From: Anaerolineae bacterium
GTDB taxonomy: Bacteria > Chloroflexota > Anaerolineae > JAAYZQ01
Direction: 5' to 3'
NCBI GenBank assembly: GCA_016929795.1
Contig: JAFGIA010000198.1
Span: 1-45,957, forward strand
Length of the DNA: 45,957 nt
Part shown: positions 8,851 through 14,693 of the stretch, piece by piece
Layout: every line of letters starts with the position of its first letter
How positions within the stretch are numbered: position 1 is the first letter of the stretch
Translations under genes and position numbers: made by a program
Notes under the pieces: model-generated
What the model was told of the DNA's origin: nothing
Databases searched by the model: none
The model's input: only the letters and a program-made list of their open reading frames with translations

Positions 8851-9078
8851 CTAGGACCCGGCCGCGGTTGTGACGGCGGCGTTCAGGTCGGTTATGAGCG
8901 CCTCGACGTCGATGCCATGCGCCATGGCGCCCTGCTCGACATTCTCGAAACGCGCAATCGCGCATCCAAAACACATCAGCCCGTGTCGCAAAAAGACGGG
9001 GATCGTCTCTGGATGGTTCTGGACCACGTCGCCGATGGGCATGGTGCGCTTGATCGGTTCTGCTTGTTTGGCTTCCAT
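8851..9078 (-). CDS. DUF1858 domain protein (CxxC redox-disulfide type)
   Basis: A 75-aa protein consisting of one DUF1858 domain (the hybrid-cluster-protein-associated redox disulfide domain). Typical features are the TMPIGDVVQNHPETIPVFLR N-terminal part, the C36-F-G-C39 pair in HGLMCFGC, and FENVEQGAMAHGID. Members are thought to work in sulfur or redox transfer, though no precise biochemical role is established. ATG 9078 has GGAGG about 8 nt upstream. A longer open frame reaches 9519, but its extra part is Ser/Pro-rich noise antisense-frame to trxB. It sits 73 nt after trxB on the same strand, which fits a shared thiol-redox role. Confidence 0.85.
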   Translation of the reverse strand: MEAKQAEPIKRTMPIGDVVQNHPETIPVFLRHGLMCFGCAIARFENVEQGAMAHGIDVEALITDLNAAVTTAAGS

Positions 9079-9151
9079 TTTCAAATCCTCCAGACTGTTT
9101 ATGGTGTTAGGTGTTGCCCATTGTTTCGGTGTAACGAATTGGGCAACAAGG

Positions 9152-10135
9152 TTAGCCTTGCTCTGCGAGTTTGTATTCGGGCTCGGGCTGCTCGACGCGC
9201 GTGTCGCCGGGATAGGCCCGATCCTCGAGCGCGGCGATGTACTGCTCGACCTGCATGCCAGCTTTGGCGCCTGTGCCCACGGAGGTAGCGATCTGGCGGT
9301 AGGTCCAGTCGGCCACATCGCCGACGGCAAACACACCAGGGACACTGGTGCGTGTGTGCTCGTCGACGGCGATATAGCCGTTGTCGTGCAGGGTGATCTG
9401 GCCCCCGAGGCAGTGGGTGTTGGGCGTATGGCCGATGGCAACGAACACGCCATCGGTGGGGAGCAGGTGCTCCTGGCCGGTCTTGACGTTGTGCAGCTTG
9501 ACTCCTGTGACGTGGTCATTGCCGACGATCTCGGTGACGACGGAATTCCAGATGACTGTTATCTTTTCGTTGCGGAAGAGACGCTCCTGGGCTACCTTTT
9601 CGGCGCGAAGCTGGTCGCGACGATGGACGAGATAGACCTTGGCCGCAAAGCGGGTGAGGAACATGGCCTCTTCGACAGCCGCGTCGCCGCCGCCGACGAT
9701 CACGATCGTCTTGCCCATATAGAAAAATCCGTCGCAGGTGGCGCAGTAGGAGACGCCGCGGCCGGATAGTTCTTTTTCACCTGGCACGCCGAGCTTGCGC
9801 GCCGACGAGCCGGTGGCAATGATGAGGGTGTGGGTCTCGTAGGTACCGCTGTAGGTGTGCACCTTGAAGGGGCGCTGCGACAGGTCAACGCCGGTGACGA
9901 TGTCCATCTCCAGGCGGGCACCGAAACGCTCGGCCTGCTGCTGCATGCGCTGTGCCAGCTCGGCGCCGGCGATGTCTTCAGGGAAGCCGGGATAGTTGCC
10001 CACCTCGGCGCTGATCGCAACCTGGCCGCCGAGGGAGGGGCCGGCGATGATGAGCGGATCGAGCTGGGCGCGACCCGCGTACAGTGCCGCTGTGTAGGCA
10101 GCGGGGCCGCTGCCGATGATGATTACTTTTTCCAT
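9152..10135 (-). CDS. trxB: Thioredoxin-disulfide reductase
   Basis: A 327-aa FAD/NADPH flavoprotein that reduces thioredoxin. The FAD-binding motif is IIIGSGPAAYTAALYAGRA, the redox-active pair is C131-A-T-C134 in SYCATCDG, the NADPH motif is VVGGGDAAVEEAMFL with HRRDQLRAEK following, and the C-terminal FAD motif is VFAVGDVAD. ATG 10135 was chosen because it begins right at MEKVIIIG and has GGAAGG upstream; a TTG 15 nt earlier is less likely. The protein is cytoplasmic and full length. It is the first gene of a minus-strand run leading to DUF1858, Fe-ADH and AOR, with its own promoter. Confidence 0.95.
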   Translation of the reverse strand: MEKVIIIGSGPAAYTAALYAGRAQLDPLIIAGPSLGGQVAISAEVGNYPGFPEDIAGAELAQRMQQQAERFGARLEMDIVTGVDLSQRPFKVHTYSGTYETHTLIIATGSSARKLGVPGEKELSGRGVSYCATCDGFFYMGKTIVIVGGGDAAVEEAMFLTRFAAKVYLVHRRDQLRAEKVAQERLFRNEKITVIWNSVVTEIVGNDHVTGVKLHNVKTGQEHLLPTDGVFVAIGHTPNTHCLGGQITLHDNGYIAVDEHTRTSVPGVFAVGDVADWTYRQIATSVGTGAKAGMQVEQYIAALEDRAYPGDTRVEQPEPEYKLAEQG

Positions 10136-10180
10136 TCTTGCACCTTCCAAATCTGGTCCTGAATGTCAGCGTTGGGCGCT

Positions 10181-10209
10181 ATTGTACCTTGTTTTGACAG
10201 GCTTGACAA
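10181..10209 (-). promoter_or_regulatory. Promoter of trxB
   Basis: Read on the minus strand, TTGTCA (10209-10204) and TACAAT (10186-10181) are separated by exactly 17 nt, 45 nt before the trxB start. Confidence 0.6.
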
Positions 10210-10231
10210 AAATGTGGGTGGGAGGGGCGGC

Positions 10232-10260
10232 TTTACTTTGGAGGAATTCTGGTTTATAAT
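10232..10260 (+). promoter_or_regulatory. Promoter of the glycoside-hydrolase-like gene
   Basis: TTTACT at 10232-10237 and a perfect TATAAT at 10255-10260 with a 17-nt spacer, 52 nt before ATG 10313. It is divergent from the trxB promoter; the two -35 elements lie 22 nt apart. Confidence 0.55.
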
Positions 10261-10312
10261 CAGGGAGGGAGTTTGGTCCCTAAAGGTTGTGGGGGGGGAA
10301 GGAGGCGGGAGG

Positions 10313-11665
10313 ATGGCCTACTCGCTGTTGGGGGCGCATGTCAATACTACGATAGGGGGGCTGCCGGAGACGATCGAGGCGTGGAAGCCGCCGTTGGTGG
10401 TCGTGCTCGATCATAGCGACGTGTGGCACAGGGTGAAGGAGAGATCGCCCAATACGGTGTTTGTGGGGCGGCTGGTGCGCACCGACGAGCCCGACTGGAA
10501 CCGGGCCGATCTTGACCCGATCCTGGCGGCACGGTGGCACGTGGAGCTGGTGTTGCCGTGGGCCGAGCGGATGGGGGGCACGTACAGCTATTGGCAGGGG
10601 GTGAACGAGCCGATCGTCGGATCACGCGAGGCGATGGCGCGCCTGGCCGCGTTCGAGGCCGAGCGGGCGCGACTGATGGACGAGCATGGCTTTCGCGTGG
10701 TGGTGGGCACGTTTTCGGTGGGCAACCCACATCTGCCCTACTGGAAAGAGTTTCTGCCGGCATTGGAGGCGGCGCAGAAATATGGCGGCGCGCTGGCACT
10801 GCACGAGTACGCCTGGCCGACGCTCGACACCGAGCCCAAGTGGTACCTGCTGCGCCACAGGAAGGTGTACGGCGGCGATCCGGAGAGCGGCTGGACAGGG
10901 TTCCCTGCACATTTGCGCGATCTGCCGCTGCTCATCACCGAGTGCGGGCTCGACGGCCTGATCGAGCAGCCGCACCCGCCGCGTGGGTGGAGGACGCTCT
11001 ATACATCTGGCGACTACCTGGCGCAGCTAGATTGGTATAACGAGGAGCTGGTCAAGGATGCGTACGTCGCCGGGGCGGCGATCTATTGCTGCAGCTCGGC
11101 CGACCCGCAGTGGGCCTCGTACGACATCTGGGAAGAGCCGGCCAGGACGATGGGGCGCGAGGCGACGCCGATCTATCGCCTGGGCGAGGTGGAACCGCCG
11201 CCCTCACCGCCGCCGCCCTCACCGCCCCCGCCGCTACCGCCTTCGACCTGGGAGATCGAGGTGGCGTACCGGCCGGGGCCATGGTTACTGGTGGGGACGA
11301 TGCCGGAGGTGGGCGTGGCACTGACGCTGGTGGACCCATGGGGCAATGCGGCACGGGCGGTGAGTGGTGCCAAGCCGGAATATGGCGCGGGCGGGTTTGA
11401 GTTTTTGACGCCCCATGTGGGGACGTACACGCTCAGTTTTTCCGAAGAAGCATTCCATGTACTGACGCACGCGGGGGTGACGGCGGTGAGAGTGTCACAG
11501 GCCGAGGGGCCGGTGGAGCCGGCCCCAGAGCCGCCGCCGGTGCCACCCTTGGAGCCGCCTGTGGAGCCGGAGCCACCGGCGCTCGAGACGACGGAAGAGC
11601 GGCTGAACCACCTGCTGGCGCGGCTGGATAGGATGTTGGCGGTGCTGGAGCGAATGATCGGATAG
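10313..11665 (+). CDS. Glycoside-hydrolase-like TIM-barrel protein with proline-rich linkers
   Basis: A 450-aa protein. Residues 1-290 look like a clan-A TIM barrel: strand motifs GRLVRTDEPDW, the acid/base-type YWQGVNEP with E99, and a second candidate catalytic Glu, E210, in LLITECGLDG. A proline linker (PPPSPPPPSPPPP) leads to a small beta-rich domain of about 100 residues (WEIEVAYRPGPWLLVGTM), then a second proline/glutamate linker and a C-terminal heptad helix (LNHLLARLDRMLAVLERMIG). GGAGGCGGGAGG precedes ATG 10313; the frame opens earlier but without homology-like content. No signal peptide is visible despite the extracellular look. Family (GH5/GH39-like) is an inference; substrate is unknown. 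Confidence 0.65.
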   Translation: MAYSLLGAHVNTTIGGLPETIEAWKPPLVVVLDHSDVWHRVKERSPNTVFVGRLVRTDEPDWNRADLDPILAARWHVELVLPWAERMGGTYSYWQGVNEPIVGSREAMARLAAFEAERARLMDEHGFRVVVGTFSVGNPHLPYWKEFLPALEAAQKYGGALALHEYAWPTLDTEPKWYLLRHRKVYGGDPESGWTGFPAHLRDLPLLITECGLDGLIEQPHPPRGWRTLYTSGDYLAQLDWYNEELVKDAYVAGAAIYCCSSADPQWASYDIWEEPARTMGREATPIYRLGEVEPPPSPPPPSPPPPLPPSTWEIEVAYRPGPWLLVGTMPEVGVALTLVDPWGNAARAVSGAKPEYGAGGFEFLTPHVGTYTLSFSEEAFHVLTHAGVTAVRVSQAEGPVEPAPEPPPVPPLEPPVEPEPPALETTEERLNHLLARLDRMLAVLERMIG

Positions 11666-11674
11666 GGGGCCAGA

Positions 11675-11702
11675 GGGTGCGCAGGCACCCCTGTCCCTTT
11701 TT
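11675..11702 (+). terminator. Possible weak terminator after the GH-like gene
   Basis: GGGTGC-GCAG-GCACCC (11675-11690) forms a 6-bp hairpin, followed after 7 nt by TTTTT at 11698-11702. The distance to the T-run makes it a weak call. Confidence 0.35.
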
Positions 11703-11728
11703 GTGGCCTGGAAGGTAAAGGAGAAACG

Positions 11729-12853
11729 ATGGCGGTAGTGATTCCTCTGATCGATCTACGGCGAGAGTATGGCCAGATCCGCTCCGAGATCGAGCGCGCG
11801 GTAGCCCGCGTGTTGCAGAGTGGTTGGTTCGTTGCCGGAGATGAGGGCCGGCTGTTCGAGTCCGAGTGGGCGGCATACTGTGGGGTGCCACACGCTGTGG
11901 GTGTGGGGAGTGGCAGTGACGCAGTGCACCTGGCGCTCTGCGCAGCGGGCATTGGGCCGGGCGACGAGGTGATCGTGCCGGCGCTGGCGCCGGCCTCGAT
12001 CGCCCTGGGTGTGGTGGCGGCAGGTGCGACGCTGGTATGGGCCGATATAGATGGGAGCCGCTACACGCTCGATCCGGCTGCGTTCGAGTCGGCGATCACG
12101 CCCAGCACGGCGGCCGTGGTGCCGGTACACCTGTATGGCTGCCCAGCTGATATGGAGCGGATTCTCCAGATCGCGCGCAGTCGGGGGTTGTTTGTGCTGG
12201 AGGGCGCAGCACATGCAGCCGGCGCGTGCTGCGATGGGCGGCGGGTGGGCGGGCTGGCCGACGCGGCGGCGTTCAGTTTTTATCCCACGCGCAACCTGGG
12301 GGCGTATGGCGAAGCAGGTGCAGTGACTACAAGCGATGCCGGGCTCGCCGAACGGGTGACGCTGCTGCGGAATGGGGGGCGGGGGCAGGAATACGACTAT
12401 GTCGTGGCGGGCATGAGCAGCCGGATGGACGAGATCCAGGCGGCGGTGCTGCGCATCAAGATGGCGCGCCTTGAAAGATGGAACGAGCAGCGCCGGCTGT
12501 TGGCGGCTGGCTATGAGACAGGGTTCGAGACGCTCGGCGAGCTGGTGCTGCCGGCCGCGCCCGCCGATGTGGAGCACGCCTACAACCTGTACGTGGTGCG
12601 CACACCGCTACGCAACGCGCTGCGCGACTACCTGGCAGGGGCAGGTGTGGGCAGTGGGGTGCAGTACCCGACTGCGCTCCATCGGCAGCCGGCTTTTGAC
12701 GAGGGCACGTGCTCGTGCCCGAATGCTGAACAGGTCGCCGCCGAGGTGTTATCTCTGCCGATTTTCCCACAGATCTCCCTGGCTGAGGTGCAGCAAGTGG
12801 TGCGGCTGGTGCGATTCTTCTTTGCGATGAGAGAAGTGGAAAGCAGCAAGTAG
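11729..12853 (+). CDS. DegT/DnrJ/EryC1/StrS-family protein lacking the PLP lysine
   Basis: A 374-aa member of the sugar aminotransferase family (fold type I PLP enzymes acting on nucleotide-linked keto-sugars). Family landmarks are present: PLIDLRREY near the start, SGWFVAGDEG, GVGSGSDAVHLAL, AAAFSFYPTRNLGAYGEAGA and MSSRMDEIQAAVLRIK. Two key residues are changed. The Schiff-base lysine of the FSFxPxKxLG motif is R188 (codon CGC, 12290-12292), and the aspartate of the ED-A-A motif that holds the PLP pyridine nitrogen is G159 (GGC, 12203-12205). The usual IHYP is VQYP. Length and frame are intact and AAAGGAG precedes ATG, so this looks like an expressed homologue with a non-aminotransferase role. 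It stands near the GH-like gene without sugar-nucleotide genes. Confidence 0.85.
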   Translation: MAVVIPLIDLRREYGQIRSEIERAVARVLQSGWFVAGDEGRLFESEWAAYCGVPHAVGVGSGSDAVHLALCAAGIGPGDEVIVPALAPASIALGVVAAGATLVWADIDGSRYTLDPAAFESAITPSTAAVVPVHLYGCPADMERILQIARSRGLFVLEGAAHAAGACCDGRRVGGLADAAAFSFYPTRNLGAYGEAGAVTTSDAGLAERVTLLRNGGRGQEYDYVVAGMSSRMDEIQAAVLRIKMARLERWNEQRRLLAAGYETGFETLGELVLPAAPADVEHAYNLYVVRTPLRNALRDYLAGAGVGSGVQYPTALHRQPAFDEGTCSCPNAEQVAAEVLSLPIFPQISLAEVQQVVRLVRFFFAMREVESSK

Positions 12854-12868
12854 CAAGCGGCGGCGGCG

Positions 12869-13459
12869 CTATTTCAGGAGTGTAGCTTCGAGACGATCGA
12901 GTTCGCGTTCCAGTGCTTCCAGGTCGGCGCGGGTGGGGAGAGCCAGGCGCAAGAGGGCCTGCTCGATCTCGGCCTCGGTGGGCAGAGAGGGCTGGTGAAC
13001 GGGCGAGGCCACGAGCTGGGCCTGCAGACGGTGCGCTTGTTCCTGTGTCAGCTCGCCGCGGGCGGCGAGCGCCTGCAGGCGGTGCTCGATCTCTTGGTCC
13101 ACTTGATGGGCCAGGTTGAGCGGCGCGGCCAGTGCGCGTCGGAGGGCGCCTGCCGTCTTGCCGCCGGCACGCACGAGGCCGGTGAGCAGGGCGGCGGGCA
13201 GGAATCCGCCACGTTTTTTTTCTTCTTCGAGAATGATCTGGGTGAGGGTGACGGCAGTCAAGTCAAGGCCGGTGGCGTGGTCGACGACGGTGATTTCCTC
13301 ACCGCGCCGAATCAAGCTGGCGACGGTGTCAAGGGTGATGTAGTGCCTGGCCTCGGTGTCGTACAGCTTTCTGTTCGGGTAACGCTTGATGAGTGGCACG
13401 GATCGTTTCCTGGCGCGGTGTACGATGCGCGCGGGGAGCGGCCGCAGCAGTGGCAGCAT
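12869..13459 (-). CDS. PhaR-like PHA regulator with phasin-like C-terminal helix region
   Basis: A 196-aa protein. Residues about 20-75 match the PHA-accumulation regulator DNA-binding domain (VPLIKRYPNRKLYDTEARHY, then SLIRRGEEITVVDHATG and TLTQIILEEEKK). The remainder is helical and ends in PTRADLEALERELDRLEATL, very like the end of the neighbouring phasin-like protein (PTRSDIEALSAKI). In other bacteria PhaR binds both DNA and PHA and represses phasin genes. The start is ambiguous: ATG 13459 has GGGGAG upstream, while GTG 13399, which begins VPLIKRYPNRK, has AGGAAA. It lies 23 nt behind the phasin gene, so it is probably the second gene of that operon, and it converges with the DegT gene. 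Confidence 0.78.
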   Translation of the reverse strand: MLPLLRPLPARIVHRARKRSVPLIKRYPNRKLYDTEARHYITLDTVASLIRRGEEITVVDHATGLDLTAVTLTQIILEEEKKRGGFLPAALLTGLVRAGGKTAGALRRALAAPLNLAHQVDQEIEHRLQALAARGELTQEQAHRLQAQLVASPVHQPSLPTEAEIEQALLRLALPTRADLEALERELDRLEATLLK

Positions 13460-13482
13460 GGCCGCTCCCCGGCAGGGTGCGG

Positions 13483-13872
13483 TCAGGATTGTTTCAATTC
13501 GTCGATCTTGCGGCCGAGGGCCGTGATTTTGGCGCTGAGTGCCTCGATGTCACTGCGGGTGGGTACGTTCATGCGGTGCAGGGTTTCTTCCACCTTGCTC
13601 TCCATCTCGACCTCAGTGCGGCGCGTCTCACGCCGGCGCTTTTCCATCACGTCGTGGAGCAGATCCTTGCCCTCTTGCTCGGCCAGCTCGCCCCGCTCGA
13701 CGAGCCTATCTACAAAGCTCTCCATCTCGTCCTGGGCGAGGGCGACGGCCCCGATGCTCGCCATCAGGATCCTGCGCGTCATTGCGATGAAGGGGTTGCG
13801 GCCTGCCTCGGCCTCGATCTCTACTTCCTTCTTGTCCGGCTCGCGCTCGATTTCGATCTCTACTTTTGCCAT
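13483..13872 (-). CDS. Phasin-like PHA granule-associated protein
   Basis: A 129-aa helical protein of the poly(hydroxyalkanoate) granule-associated (PhaF/PhaI-like) type. It has a charged N-terminus (MAKVEIEIEREPDKKEVEIE), an amphipathic middle (ILMASIGAVALAQDEMESFV then LVERGELAEQEGKDLL) and a heptad tail. Such proteins coat storage granules or act as small coiled-coil scaffolds. ATG 13872 has a perfect AGGAGGTG 7 nt upstream; the open frame continues upstream only as Ser/Thr-rich noise. A consensus promoter lies just ahead. No PHA synthase is seen in this window, so a granule role is by family resemblance only. Confidence 0.75.
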   Translation of the reverse strand: MAKVEIEIEREPDKKEVEIEAEAGRNPFIAMTRRILMASIGAVALAQDEMESFVDRLVERGELAEQEGKDLLHDVMEKRRRETRRTEVEMESKVEETLHRMNVPTRSDIEALSAKITALGRKIDELKQS

Positions 13873-13900
13873 CTGTACACCTCCTGGTTTGAATTTCACT

Positions 13901-13921
13901 CCATGACGCAGTGCATCATGG
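13901..13921. promoter_or_regulatory. Inverted repeat downstream of the phasin promoter (candidate PhaR site)
   Basis: CCATGA (13901-13906) and TCATGG (13916-13921) flank a TGC-containing core (CGCAGTGCA). The element begins 3 nt after the -10 hexamer on the minus strand, covers the predicted transcription start and therefore sits where a repressor would act. Assignment to PhaR is inference. Confidence 0.35.
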
Positions 13922-13923
13922 AT

Positions 13924-13952
13924 ATTATACCATGGAGGTGGGTGGGTGTCAA
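13924..13952 (-). promoter_or_regulatory. Consensus promoter of the phasin-PhaR operon
   Basis: On the minus strand, TTGACA (13952-13947), a 17-nt spacer and TATAAT (13929-13924) match the sigma-70 consensus in all twelve positions. The -35 overlaps the end of the upstream DUF5666-like gene. Confidence 0.75.
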
Positions 13953-14560
13953 GGCCGGGCAATGACGCCTGCGATCCACTGCCCCAGCTCTGTCGGCCGT
14001 CCGAGCGCGATGATCTGGTCGCCGCGGCGGATGCTACGCAGTGAGTCGAGGCGGCCCTGCCGCGCCAACAGGTGGGTATCGGGCACCACCCTGACGGCAC
14101 GCTCGCCACGCGGCGTGCGGACCACGATTGTCTCGGCGGTGACGACCACGACCCGGCCGGCGACGACGTAGCGCGGGACGTCGTCAGGCTCGACGACGAC
14201 GACGATGTGCGCGTCCACTGTTCGCGCGCTATCCGATTTTTCGGCATCGACAGGCCGGCCAAAGGCGAGCACGGGATCGCCGACTGTGAGCGTCAAGGTG
14301 CGAGTGGGTGGCGAGCCGGGCACCCAGTAGTGTGTGTGGTCGCCAAGGCGCAAGGTGACGGACAGAGCGTCCTGTGTCTCGACTGTCGCCTCGCCGGCCG
14401 TGACGGAGATAATCTCGCCTTGCACGACGCGCTGGCGCACGTGGACGGGGCGGGATGGTTGGGTAGGGGTGGACTGGGCTTCTGCCACGGCGGTGATGCC
14501 CGCGGCGCACAACAGGACGGCGGCGAGCAGGATGCCAAGGATCCATCGTTTGTGATTCAT
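13949..14560 (-). CDS. Secreted DUF5666-like protein
   Basis: A 203-aa exported protein. It has a signal peptide (MNHKRWILGILLAAVLLCAA, cleavage probably near AVAEA-QS at about residue 30) and then two beta-rich repeats of about 60-70 residues. The repeats share a pattern: VVQGEIISVTAGEATVETQD with GDPVLAFGRP, and YVVAGRVVVVTAETIVVRTP with GDQIIALGRP. This resembles DUF5666 modules, small beta-barrel units of unknown function in secreted bacterial proteins. ATG 14560 has GGAGGGAGAA upstream. It is followed closely by the phasin promoter. No catalytic residues stand out. Confidence 0.65.
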   Translation of the reverse strand: MNHKRWILGILLAAVLLCAAGITAVAEAQSTPTQPSRPVHVRQRVVQGEIISVTAGEATVETQDALSVTLRLGDHTHYWVPGSPPTRTLTLTVGDPVLAFGRPVDAEKSDSARTVDAHIVVVVEPDDVPRYVVAGRVVVVTAETIVVRTPRGERAVRVVPDTHLLARQGRLDSLRSIRRGDQIIALGRPTELGQWIAGVIARP

Positions 14561-14640
14561 TTCTCCCTCCAGGTTGATTGAGTTGGCCAAATTGTACAGG
14601 GGGCGCGTTGCCAGAGGATGAGCCGGGTGTAAAAGGAGTG

Positions 14641-14675
14641 TAAAACAAAAGGGGCGGACCCACCGGTCCGCCCCT
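14641..14675 (-). terminator. Intrinsic terminator of the four-CNBD gene
   Basis: On the minus strand, AGGGGCGGACC (14675-14665), a 4-nt loop and GGTCCGCCCCT (14660-14650) form a perfect 11-bp stem followed by TTTGTTTTA. It lies 18 nt after the stop of the 14694 gene. Confidence 0.85.
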
Positions 14676-14693
14676 GGATGTTTTGATGTGTGG

